Part shown: piece by piece, positions 1-6,327 of the stretch | How the letters are laid out: each line of letters begins with the position of its first letter | Numbering within the stretch: position 1 is the stretch's first letter | Made by a program: the position numbers and the translations under genes | DNA from: Alphaproteobacteria bacterium UBA3650 | GTDB taxonomy: Bacteria > Pseudomonadota > Alphaproteobacteria > CAAHEQ01 > UBA3637 | Length of the DNA: 10,548 nt | Direction: 5' to 3' | Assembly: GCA_002373815.1 (NCBI GenBank) | Contig: DFKH01000029.1 | Coordinates: forward strand, 1-10,548 | The notes under the pieces: generated by a model | Seen by the model: the letters and a program-made list of their open reading frames with translations, nothing else | Told to the model about the DNA's origin: nothing | Database searches by the model: none

Positions 1-883
1 CGCCAAAGCCGCCACCACCGCCGCCACCAAAACCACCACCACTGAATCCGTGGCCTCCATGATGACCATGAGAAGTATTTATCTTGATTAATTCATTAAA
101 TGGATATTTTGGATTTTTAATGATTGGTAATAGCGCTATTGAACCCACTAGTACAAAAAAGTGTAAGCCAATAAAAGGCCATAGAATAAGTGGAAAAAAC
201 AGAAAAAATGGAAAATAGAAAAAAATAATTCCACTAATAACTATTATGAAAAAGAGATAGTTGAGAAAACAATTTTTTTTAACAGCTTTAATTTTGTGTC
301 CCCAGATGTTGACGAAGATAGATAATGCAAACATACCCATGCAGAAAAGAAGTATGGAGTTATCTGAAAATATGCGTTTGAATGGCAAAACGGGGTAAGA
401 GGAGCTAGGTGTTTTTCCAGATAAAATATCTGCAATTGCATTCACGCCCGCTTGTAAAGCCTCAGCAAATTTATTCTGTCGAGCCAAAGGAATCATTTTG
501 TTGTGAACAATTTGTCCCGATAGTGCATCGGTTAAAACATCTTCCAATCCATAACCAACCTCAATACGTACAAAACGTTCATTGGGGGCTAGTAAAATCA
601 AAACGCCATCATCACGATCTTTGTCACCTAATGCCCAATGTCGAAATAAAAGATTCGCATATTGATCAATATCATAACCATCTAAAGAAGGAACTGTAGC
701 CACAACTATCTGTTGAGGTTGAAGGGCTTGTAAGCGCTGAGTCATTTCATAGCGTTCTTGATCTGTTAAAATGCCTGCCTCATCCACCACATAACCCGTC
801 AAGGCAGGAAAATGTTGCGCCCACAACGGTATAGCCACTATAAGAGCGCAAATAAATCCTAAGACCTTGGATATAATTTTCAT
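1..883 (-). CDS. TPM domain membrane protein (YgcG-like), C-terminus cut by window edge
   Basis: The frame is open from ATG 883 to the window edge, giving 294 residues without a stop. Residues 1-22 look like a signal peptide (ending LWA). Residues 26-155 form a TPM domain, with the family's hallmark stretch at 91-124: DDGVLILLAP, then RIEVGYGLED, then the LTDALSGQI region. Hydrophobic stretches follow at about 175-194 and 207-255. A short loop leads into a His/Gly tail (272-294: HGHHGGHG, then GGGFGGGGG), the usual low-complexity ending of YgcG-like proteins. TPM proteins are envelope-anchored and often sit next to lemA, as here. Their biochemical role is poorly defined; proposals include phosphatase-like activity and photosystem or membrane protein maintenance. 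The start lies only 5 nt after the lemA stop and has no clear Shine-Dalgarno sequence, so it is probably translated by coupling. The family call is confident; the exact 3' end lies outside the window. Confidence 0.9.
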   Translation of the reverse strand, partial: MKIISKVLGFICALIVAIPLWAQHFPALTGYVVDEAGILTDQERYEMTQRLQALQPQQIVVATVPSLDGYDIDQYANLLFRHWALGDKDRDDGVLILLAPNERFVRIEVGYGLEDVLTDALSGQIVHNKMIPLARQNKFAEALQAGVNAIADILSGKTPSSSYPVLPFKRIFSDNSILLFCMGMFALSIFVNIWGHKIKAVKKNCFLNYLFFIIVISGIIFFYFPFFLFFPLILWPFIGLHFFVLVGSIALLPIIKNPKYPFNELIKINTSHGHHGGHGFSGGGFGGGGGGGFG

Positions 884-888
884 GGATA

Positions 889-1470
889 TTATTCAAAAGA
901 CACAACAGGTGCAGTTTGGGCTTTTTCCTCTGCTTCAAACGTGGCACGAGCTTTCATGTCTGTAAAATGACGAATAATGAAAGAAGCAGGGAAAACGCGC
1001 AATTCTGTGTTGTAAGCACGAACGGCTTCAATGTAATCGCGCCGAGCCACAGCAATACGATTTTCTGTTCCTTCTAATTGTGATTGTAAAGCCAAAAAGT
1101 TTTCATTGGCCTTCAATTCGGGATATGCCTCTGCAACAGCCATTAAACGAGATAAAGCACTGGATAATTCTCCCTGAACTGCCAAATAACGTTGTACAGA
1201 AGCCTCATCATTCAAGTTGACTTGTGTTTGCATGGCTTTTGTTCTGGCTTCAACAACCTTCAATAAAGTACCTTCTTCATGAGTTTGATATCCCTTAACA
1301 GTGTTGACTAAATTTGGAATCAAATCACTCCGACGTTGAAATTGATTTTGAACTTGTGCCCATTCAGCGTTGGCTTTTTCATCCAAACGCACAGTGTTAT
1401 TAATGATTCCAATCCCCCAAGAGATAAGGGCAACCACAGCAAAGATAAGAATAAGCAATACTTTTTTCAT
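889..1470 (-). CDS. lemA: LemA family protein
   Basis: A 193-residue protein, about the usual length for LemA. Residues 4-24 form an N-terminal membrane anchor. The rest is the soluble helical LemA domain. Recognisable family blocks are W37 to Y61 (WAQVQNQFQRRSDLIPNLV), AYPELKANENF at 115-125 and the QLEGTENRIAVARRDY block at 131-146, ending near FPASF at 160-164. I chose ATG 1470 because AAAGGA lies just upstream. An in-frame ATG at 1509 would place this ribosome binding site inside the gene and add 13 residues before the membrane anchor. LemA proteins have their N-terminus outside and a long helical bundle; their function is unclear, though they often pair with TPM/YgcG genes, as the downstream gene shows here. 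The pair forms a clear two-gene operon. Confidence 0.95.
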   Translation of the reverse strand: MKKVLLILIFAVVALISWGIGIINNTVRLDEKANAEWAQVQNQFQRRSDLIPNLVNTVKGYQTHEEGTLLKVVEARTKAMQTQVNLNDEASVQRYLAVQGELSSALSRLMAVAEAYPELKANENFLALQSQLEGTENRIAVARRDYIEAVRAYNTELRVFPASFIIRHFTDMKARATFEAEEKAQTAPVVSFE

Positions 1471-1499
1471 GTTTTTTCCTTTCAAAAGTTGATATTCAA

Positions 1500-1528
1500 A
1501 GTAAAGCATACTTTCAAATGTTATGCAA
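1500..1528 (-). promoter_or_regulatory. Putative sigma70 promoter for lemA-TPM operon
   Basis: On the minus strand TTGCAT (1528-1523) and TTTACT (1505-1500) are separated by 17 bp, about 30 bp upstream of the lemA start. The -10 match is moderate, so this is a likely rather than certain promoter. It diverges from the mutT promoter. Confidence 0.45.
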
Positions 1529-1550
1529 GAGAAAAATAAAATAGAGCGAT

Positions 1551-1579
1551 TTGCTTTGAATTAGGAAATATGCTATAAT
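1551..1579 (+). promoter_or_regulatory. Extended -10 sigma70 promoter for mutT-like gene
   Basis: TTGCTT (1551-1556), a 17-bp spacer and a perfect TATAAT (1574-1579) preceded by TG at 1571-1572, which makes an extended -10. The ribosome binding site AAAGGA follows at about 1587-1592, before ATG 1601. Confidence 0.75.
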
Positions 1580-1600
1580 GCGTCCGAAAGGAAAAATAAT

Positions 1601-1996
1601 ATGGATAAAAAATTAGTGACTGTGACAGCGGGGGTTATTGACTATCAAGGGAAAATTTTAATTGCACAAAGACGAAAAGACAAATCTTTGGGTGGGTTAT
1701 GGGAGTTCCCTGGTGGTAAAATTGAAGCCGGTGAAACATGTCCCCAAACACTGAAACGTGAAATCAAAGAAGAGTTTGATATTGATATTACTGTGGGAGA
1801 TTATGTGTGGGAACAGACTTATGAATACCCAACATTTACTTTAAAAATGTATGTTTATAGAGCGACATGGGATGGATCGGGTGAAATCCATATTTGTGAT
1901 CATGAACAATATCGTTTTGTGACATTAGATGAAATGAAAGATTTTGAATTTGCAGACGCCGATATTCCCGTCATCGAATTTTTAAAACAACATTAA
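1601..1996 (+). CDS. MutT/NudG-like Nudix hydrolase (nucleotide pyrophosphohydrolase)
   Basis: A 131-residue single-domain Nudix protein. The Nudix box runs from G39 to I61 with E45, R53, E54, E57 and E58 present; these bind divalent metal and hydrolyse nucleoside diphosphates linked to another group. LWEFPGGK (33-40) before the box and the C-terminal ADIPVIEFL block (119-127) are typical of the MutT/NudG subgroup, which cleans 8-oxo-dGTP or oxidised/modified (d)CTP from the nucleotide pool. The usual glycine after EEx in the box is Asp60 here, a mild deviation. It is a cytosolic protein with its own promoter and a terminator directly after the stop, so it is probably monocistronic. The substrate cannot be told from sequence, so no symbol is given. 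Confidence 0.92.
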   Translation: MDKKLVTVTAGVIDYQGKILIAQRRKDKSLGGLWEFPGGKIEAGETCPQTLKREIKEEFDIDITVGDYVWEQTYEYPTFTLKMYVYRATWDGSGEIHICDHEQYRFVTLDEMKDFEFADADIPVIEFLKQH

Positions 1997-1997
1997 A

Positions 1998-2024
1998 AAA
2001 AGCCCCACGAAAATGGGGCTTTTA
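1998..2024. terminator. Bidirectional intrinsic terminator between convergent mutT-like and flavodoxin genes
   Basis: An 8-bp stem, AAGCCCCA (2000-2007) with TGGGGCTT (2014-2021), encloses a 6-nt loop. An A run lies on the left and a T run on the right, so it can end transcription from both sides. It sits 3 nt after the mutT-like stop and 15 nt from the flavodoxin stop. Confidence 0.9.
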
Positions 2025-2035
2025 AAATAGAATGT

Positions 2036-2569
2036 CTATTTTGTCACTTTGTCAATCCAACTGTTTAAACCGACTTTATGACCTCTAAAGCTGCTCCAAC
2101 CATTCATTTCAACGGTAGCACCTTTGGCCAATTTGGCCGTATCAGCAAATGATTCGTCTGTACCACCACCACCATGTGTGACAAATGGAATCACTTTTTT
2201 GCCACTTAAATCTGCTTGACGCAAGAATGTGCGAACAGGTGTTGCCATGGTACCCCACCAAACAGGGGATCCCACAAAAACCATGTCATATTGGGCCAAA
2301 TTTTCTGGCATCGCTTTAATCGCCCGATCAGCGCCTTCAGCCAATTCTTTTTTGGCGATTTCTGTTTGTGTTTTATAATCATCGGGATAAGGTTCTGCTG
2401 CCTCCAAACGGAAAATATCACCCCCAACTTTTTGATGAATAGCCTCAGCAATACCTTGCGTATTACCTGTCAATGAAAAATAAACGATAAGGGGTTTTGC
2501 TTGTAAAGTGGTAGCTATTGCAGTAGAAAAAATAAGGCCAGTCAAACCTGCTAAAAATTTCGATGTCAT
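2036..2569 (-). CDS. Exported flavodoxin-like protein
   Basis: A 177-residue protein. Residues 1-24 form a Sec-type signal peptide (charged start, hydrophobic core, ending LQA), so the flavodoxin domain is probably periplasmic. The FMN phosphate loop is SLTGNT (32-37) directly after the first strand LIVYF. The second flavin loop is SPVWWGTMATP (101-111), and a third loop is THGGGGTDES (131-140). These match the short flavodoxin / NADPH-dependent FMN oxidoreductase-like group. I chose ATG 2569 because AAAGGAG lies just before it; the in-frame ATG at 2584 would put that ribosome binding site inside the gene. Classical flavodoxins are cytosolic electron carriers; exported ones are thought to act in envelope redox defence, but the partner is unknown here. 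It diverges from the MATE pump gene. Confidence 0.88.
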   Translation of the reverse strand: MTSKFLAGLTGLIFSTAIATTLQAKPLIVYFSLTGNTQGIAEAIHQKVGGDIFRLEAAEPYPDDYKTQTEIAKKELAEGADRAIKAMPENLAQYDMVFVGSPVWWGTMATPVRTFLRQADLSGKKVIPFVTHGGGGTDESFADTAKLAKGATVEMNGWSSFRGHKVGLNSWIDKVTK

Positions 2570-2595
2570 ATTTTCTCCTTTCATTAATACATCAA

Positions 2596-2625
2596 TATTT
2601 AAAGGATAAAAGCATAAAATGTCAA
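2596..2625 (-). promoter_or_regulatory. Putative promoter of exported flavodoxin gene
   Basis: On the minus strand a perfect TTGACA (2625-2620) is followed by 18 bp and TAAATA (2601-2596), or by 17 bp and TTAAAT. The -35 box lies in the left arm of the inverted repeat shared with the divergent MATE promoter. Confidence 0.6.
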
Positions 2626-2645
2626 GAGTTTTTTGCTTGACATTT
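2617..2645. promoter_or_regulatory. Perfect 10-bp inverted repeat, candidate divergent operator
   Basis: AAATGTCAAG (2617-2626) and CTTGACATTT (2636-2645) are exact reverse complements separated by 9 bp. Centre-to-centre spacing is 19 bp, about two helical turns. Each arm contains the -35 box of one of the two divergent promoters, so a dimeric regulator bound here could control both genes. The palindrome extends beyond the two TTGACA boxes. No regulator gene is adjacent in this window. Confidence 0.5.
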
Positions 2646-2665
2646 GTGGACTTTTAGACTAAACA
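2637..2665 (+). promoter_or_regulatory. Putative promoter of MATE pump gene
   Basis: A perfect TTGACA (2637-2642) is followed by 17 bp and TAAACA (2660-2665), a weak -10. ATG 2687 follows with AAAAGGGA as the ribosome binding site. A strong -35 with a weak -10 is compatible with regulated expression. Confidence 0.5.
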
Positions 2666-2686
2666 TTAAAAATCAAAAGGGATAAA

Positions 2687-4036
2687 ATGCACGCCATCAA
2701 TCAAGAACTATTTCAAAAAGAAAATGTACAGAAAGCCATTTTAACATTAGTTTTACCAACGATTATCAGCCAGCTGATGATGGTGGTGTATAATATGTCA
2801 GATTCATTTTGGATCGGCCAGTTAAATGATCCCGCCCAAATCGCAGCTGCTACTATTTGTGTGCCTGCCTTTTTATTTACACTGGGTATCTCCAATATTT
2901 TTGGTATTGGTGGCGCCAGTTTGATGGCCAGATGCTTGGGTGAAAAACAGTATGAAAAAGCGCGCTCTACTTGTTCATTTTGTGTTTGGTCAGGCTTGCT
3001 TGTTGGGCTTTTATATGGTTTAGTGTTCAGTATGTTTTCAAAGTCGATTTTATATATGATTGGGGCGACAGAGGAAACGTACCTTTTTTGTAAACAATAT
3101 GCTTTTTGGACGGTTACATTGGGTTCTGCTCCTGCCACAATGGGCGCTTTGTTTGGACATTTAGTGCGGGCGGAAGGCTATGCCAAGCAGGCAAGTTTTG
3201 GGATGATTTTAGGTATTGTTTTGAATATGATTTTAGATCCAGTTTTTATTTTTGTGCTTCATATGGAAATTGCTGGGGCAGCCATTGCAACAACGCTTTC
3301 CATGATTGTGGCGTGCATTTACTTTATATGGTTTATCAAAACACGTCCCAAAGAAAGTATTTTAACTTTGCAACCCAAATATTATCAAGCAAAAGACCAT
3401 ATTGCGACAGAAGTATTATTAGTAGGATTTCCAAGTACGCTTATGAATTGGATGGCGACGGCGTCGAATGTTGTGCTGAATGTGTTGACGGCCGAATATT
3501 CCACTTTTGCGGTGGCAGGGATGGGTATAGCCAAACGATTAGATACGATTGTATTTGCTATTTCGAATGGCATAGGACAAGGGGTGTTGCCATTGATTTC
3601 ATTTAACTATGCGGCCAAAAATTTTGAACGGATGTGCTCAGCCATCAAAATCACATTTGTTTACAGCATAGTATTGGCAACGATTACAACAATATACTTG
3701 TATTTTGGTGCCGATTTAACAACGCGCTTGTTTATTGAAGAGCCAACAACAGTTGCTTATGGACGTGAGTTTTTGCGCGTTATTTGTTTAACTTGCCCGT
3801 GCGTTTCTTTGACATTGATTATCATGACAATTTTTCAAGCGGCAGGCAAAAAGGTGCAACCTGTTATTTTATCGCTTGTGCGTAAAGGTGGCTTAGATAT
3901 TCCATTGATGTTTGGATTGAATGCATGGATGGGTGTGATGGGGCTTGCATGGGCGATTCCTGTGGAAGATATGTTGGCCATGTTGATTGCCATTGGGTTG
4001 TTTATCCCATTTTGGCGTAAGTTGATAAATAATTGA
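2687..4036 (+). CDS. MATE family multidrug efflux transporter
   Basis: A 449-residue integral membrane protein with about twelve hydrophobic segments, the normal MATE length. The two homologous halves are visible. The first begins LVLPTIISQLMMVVYNMSD (21-39) with FWIGQL following and contains RAEGYAKQASFGMILGIVLN (161-180) before DPVFIFVL. The second half contains GIGQGVLPLISFNYAA (295-310) and FQAAGKKVQPVILSLVRKG (383-401). MATE pumps in the inner membrane export cationic drugs, dyes or metabolites in exchange for Na+ or H+. The sequence most resembles the MepA/DinF-side bacterial group rather than classical NorM, judged only from motif style. It diverges from the exported flavodoxin gene and may be co-transcribed with the next gene, which starts 34 bp after its stop. 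The substrate cannot be predicted. Confidence 0.95.
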   Translation: MHAINQELFQKENVQKAILTLVLPTIISQLMMVVYNMSDSFWIGQLNDPAQIAAATICVPAFLFTLGISNIFGIGGASLMARCLGEKQYEKARSTCSFCVWSGLLVGLLYGLVFSMFSKSILYMIGATEETYLFCKQYAFWTVTLGSAPATMGALFGHLVRAEGYAKQASFGMILGIVLNMILDPVFIFVLHMEIAGAAIATTLSMIVACIYFIWFIKTRPKESILTLQPKYYQAKDHIATEVLLVGFPSTLMNWMATASNVVLNVLTAEYSTFAVAGMGIAKRLDTIVFAISNGIGQGVLPLISFNYAAKNFERMCSAIKITFVYSIVLATITTIYLYFGADLTTRLFIEEPTTVAYGREFLRVICLTCPCVSLTLIIMTIFQAAGKKVQPVILSLVRKGGLDIPLMFGLNAWMGVMGLAWAIPVEDMLAMLIAIGLFIPFWRKLINN

Positions 4037-4070
4037 TTCTTTGATACAGTAAATTTCGGAGGTAAATCAA

Positions 4071-5120
4071 ATGAAATATTTAATGATGCTTTTGGGATTG
4101 ATGGTGATATGTGAAATAACTCCCGCAAAGGCAGAGTCGTGTAAACGAATTATGGAGAATGCAGGCTATACAAAGGAAGAATTTAAGATGTTGGATGATC
4201 ATACAATTGTGATTCTACCGAATTTTTCTGGGGGAGTCGAAGAATTTGAAAGGAGAGATATGAAAGGTTTAAAAGCACCTCATTGTGACGTTATTTCTTT
4301 AACAAATTGGTTGTCCATTGGCGAAGAAATAACAGTGGAGGTCAATACAATAAGTGCTTATAATCTACACAACTATGGTACATTAAAGGCACGAGAGATT
4401 ATCGTACCGCCTAAAAAAGAGGATATAAAACGATTGGGCTTTCGGCGAAGACGAAAGTCAGAAGAGTGGATGCATCGCCTAGATTGTGGCCTTTCCAATA
4501 GATGTGGGCATGGTGCGGGGTATATAGAGGCCGATTATATATATGTAAATTGTGAGAAAACAGATACGGATATTAGCGGTGGAATATACAATAGTGGAAC
4601 TATTAAGGCACGAGAAGTTCATGGACGCTGTGCCTCACATGTGGAAGAATTTTCATGTGATGGAATAAATAATTCTGGAATTCTTCCAAATAATTCTCTT
4701 TTTAAGTGTAAACCAGCAATAATTAAGGCCGATATAGTGACAGGTGTTGGCTATGATACAGGTGTTTCGAATAGCACATATTCTGAAATTGTTGCCAAAA
4801 CTGTTAAAGGCACAGGTTATGCACCAAAAGATGAAACAGCATTCTCTGATGGAAATGGGATACATAATTGGGGTACAATAACAGCACAAAATGTTGAATG
4901 TTGTTCTGTTCATGGAAGTGAATGCTATAAAGATCATGCTAGACAGGATGAAAAAGAGTATACAGGGAAAGTTTCAACAACTGTACACCAACGATGTCCA
5001 AATGAGGTGCCGAAACAGGCGAGTAAATCTCGACGAGCCCCAGAAAATGTTAGTCTGATTACTTTAGATAATAAATTGATAGAATTTCATGATGTACGAA
5101 CTCCAGCAAAAGGAAAATAA
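4071..5120 (+). CDS. Secreted cysteine-rich protein with degenerate beta-solenoid-like repeats
   Basis: I do not recognise a named family. The 349-residue product has a signal peptide (1-21, ending AKA) and a strong ribosome binding site, CGGAGGT, 8 nt before ATG 4071. The mature protein holds twelve cysteines (24, 72, 139, 145, 161, 187, 196, 213, 277, 278, 285, 309), which suggests disulfides outside the cytoplasm. A degenerate motif of the type GIxNxGTIxAxxV recurs at about 97-112 (NLHNYGTLKAREI), 170-185 (GIYNSGTIKAREV), 197-225 (GINNSGI then IIKADIVTG), 230-247 (GVSNS then IVAKTVKG) and 262-277 (GIHNWGTITAQNV). Spacing of the last four is near 30 residues, as expected for rungs of a right-handed beta-helix. 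A basic patch (RRRRK, 125-129) and a charged tail follow. Frequent ATA and AGA/AGG codons differ from the ompA-like gene, hinting at an accessory origin. It may be co-transcribed with the MATE gene. Function unknown. Confidence 0.8.
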   Translation: MKYLMMLLGLMVICEITPAKAESCKRIMENAGYTKEEFKMLDDHTIVILPNFSGGVEEFERRDMKGLKAPHCDVISLTNWLSIGEEITVEVNTISAYNLHNYGTLKAREIIVPPKKEDIKRLGFRRRRKSEEWMHRLDCGLSNRCGHGAGYIEADYIYVNCEKTDTDISGGIYNSGTIKAREVHGRCASHVEEFSCDGINNSGILPNNSLFKCKPAIIKADIVTGVGYDTGVSNSTYSEIVAKTVKGTGYAPKDETAFSDGNGIHNWGTITAQNVECCSVHGSECYKDHARQDEKEYTGKVSTTVHQRCPNEVPKQASKSRRAPENVSLITLDNKLIEFHDVRTPAKGK

Positions 5121-5191
5121 AGCATCAGGAATCATGGAATATGATTGTTCAGAAGGAATATAAGATATTATATGAAATCATTACAAAATAT

Positions 5192-5219
5192 TTGACTTAT
5201 AAAAAGGTTTTGATAAAAT
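5192..5219 (+). promoter_or_regulatory. Extended -10 promoter predicting a leaderless mRNA
   Basis: TTGACT (5192-5197), a 16-bp spacer and TAAAAT (5214-5219) with TG at 5211-5212, an extended -10. Only 7 nt separate the -10 from ATG 5227, so transcription should begin at or within a base or two of the start codon. There is no Shine-Dalgarno sequence before this ATG, which agrees. Confidence 0.65.
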
Positions 5220-5226
5220 TAAAGCA

Positions 5227-6147
5227 ATGAAAATTCGATTAAAAAGTACAAAATTGGTGGATGAAAATAAAAATCCTGTTATGTTTTTTCACTCAACGCC
5301 ATGTGAAAAAATAGATTTCTTTTTGCCTTTGTCTCACTTTGGAACACAAAAAGCAGCTCAGATGCGTTCGGTTCATTTTATGTATAAGACCTTAGGAATT
5401 CCTGAGCCTTTAGTTGTTCCAGAAGAACTACCTCATCATCTGGTGCAAAAACTGAATCAATTACAAAATGCACCTCAGCTGAAAACATTTTCTGTTTATT
5501 TGGCAATGAAATCTCCGTTGCGTATGCCTGATATTATTCATCATTCTGTGGAACATTACTATCAATGGTTTTCACGTCAATATGCTCCAAAATTTCAATA
5601 TCTAACAAGACAAGAAAGATGTGAAAGTGATGTGGTGGGGCTCGCAAAAATAAAGTATAAAAAGATAGTGTCAGATTTTTTGTTCTTAGATCCCTTCACA
5701 CGGACAGAAGATGAGCTAAAGAAAGAGCTGTCTGCAGAGTCGTTTTATGCAATTCCAACAAATTTAGAAATTCCTAAGTACGTTCCTGCCTTTTTAAGGC
5801 CAGTTCTTCCCAAAATGGATAGAAAACTTTATTTTTTGGCAGAAAAAGTATCTTTACAGCGAATGATGAGATTTTTTGAAAGGGAGGGATATGACGGTTT
5901 TGTCTATCAAAATGAATGTGAGGATAAAGGTCAAAAAAGCTATATTATCTTTCGTCCAGAACAAGTCTTTTTCTCGACAGAAGAATCAAAAGAACATCTT
6001 GTACCAGAAAAAACATCTGATCAACAGACTTTTTTAGAGAGCATAGAGTCAAAGTTTTTTGAAGCCAATGGAACACTTTCGCCCTCACAACGTGTACAAA
6101 ATTATCTGCAAAAAAAATTGAACGCACGTCGCTTTGAGAGGAAATAG
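5227..6147 (+). CDS. ADP-ribosyltransferase-fold protein (ART-PolyVal-like), candidate effector or toxin
   Basis: A 306-residue protein with no signal peptide or membrane segment. Its motifs resemble ADP-ribosyltransferase-fold domains of the phage polyvalent-protein (ART-PolyVal) type. These are an N-terminal strand VDENKNPVMFFHST (11-24), in the place of the family's DxxGxPxxxYHGT; a second loop SHFGTQKAA (36-44); a strand VYLAMKSPLRMPD (90-102), like the family's vYLxixNPLxL; and the distal block GYDGFVYQNECE (221-232) followed by SYIIFRPEQV (238-247). H22 would be the NAD-binding histidine of the H-Y-E class, and E230 or E232 the catalytic glutamate. The middle region (110-205) is family-specific and the last 55 residues are charged. 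The start has no Shine-Dalgarno sequence, but the promoter predicts a leaderless mRNA; the next in-frame ATG (5281) also lacks one. No immunity or antitoxin gene is visible next to it. Family recognition is from motif memory; activity and target are unproven. Confidence 0.65.
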   Translation: MKIRLKSTKLVDENKNPVMFFHSTPCEKIDFFLPLSHFGTQKAAQMRSVHFMYKTLGIPEPLVVPEELPHHLVQKLNQLQNAPQLKTFSVYLAMKSPLRMPDIIHHSVEHYYQWFSRQYAPKFQYLTRQERCESDVVGLAKIKYKKIVSDFLFLDPFTRTEDELKKELSAESFYAIPTNLEIPKYVPAFLRPVLPKMDRKLYFLAEKVSLQRMMRFFEREGYDGFVYQNECEDKGQKSYIIFRPEQVFFSTEESKEHLVPEKTSDQQTFLESIESKFFEANGTLSPSQRVQNYLQKKLNARRFERK

Positions 6148-6291
6148 ATTCAAATATTTTTTCATATAAAAAAAAGTTAAGTCCCTTTATAAAGGATTGA
6201 AAAATATATTCCACAATGTTTATGTGGAGAAACTATCCCTCTTTAACAAGAAAATATGATTTCAAATTCGAATTTATGCAGACGTTAAAAA
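6148..6291. other. Intergenic stretch without a gene
   Basis: Very AT-rich DNA between the ADP-ribosyltransferase-like gene and the tRNA terminator. It holds a 12-bp palindrome (CCTTTATAAAGG, 6184-6195), an inverted repeat TCCACA/TGTGGA (6210-6215 and 6223-6228) without a T tract, and AAATTCGAATTT (6264-6275). The first hairpins could weakly end the upstream transcript, but no convincing intrinsic terminator is seen. Confidence 0.5.
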
Positions 6292-6319
6292 TAAAAAAAG
6301 TCGCCATTGCTGACGACTT
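6292..6319 (-). terminator. Intrinsic terminator of the tRNA-fMet gene
   Basis: On the minus strand an 8-bp stem (6319-6312 with 6305-6298, one G-T pair) with a 6-nt loop is followed by a run of seven or more T. It lies 8 nt beyond the tRNA 3' end, so the tRNA is a single-gene transcript. Confidence 0.85.
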
Positions 6320-6327
6320 GTGATTAT

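Noticed and set aside
409..699. Plus-strand open frame opposite the TPM gene
   Set aside because: The minus-strand frame encodes an unmistakable TPM domain over the same bases.
3106..3606. Plus-strand open frame of 166 codons inside the MATE gene
   Set aside because: It is a +1/+2 frame shadow of a clear transporter; no membrane pattern or family match, and no ribosome binding site.
4260..5120. Internal start at ATG 4260 preceded by AAGGAGAG
   Set aside because: It looks like a ribosome binding site, but the longer form has a signal peptide and a stronger ribosome binding site, and the internal form would lose the export signal of a cysteine-rich protein.
5131..5147. AATCAT...ATGATT hairpin as terminator of the cysteine-rich protein gene
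   Set aside because: The stem is short and AT-only in part, and no T run follows.
6184..6275. Palindromes CCTTTATAAAGG and AAATTCGAATTT as operators
   Set aside because: Short AT-rich palindromes are expected by chance here and neither overlaps a promoter.
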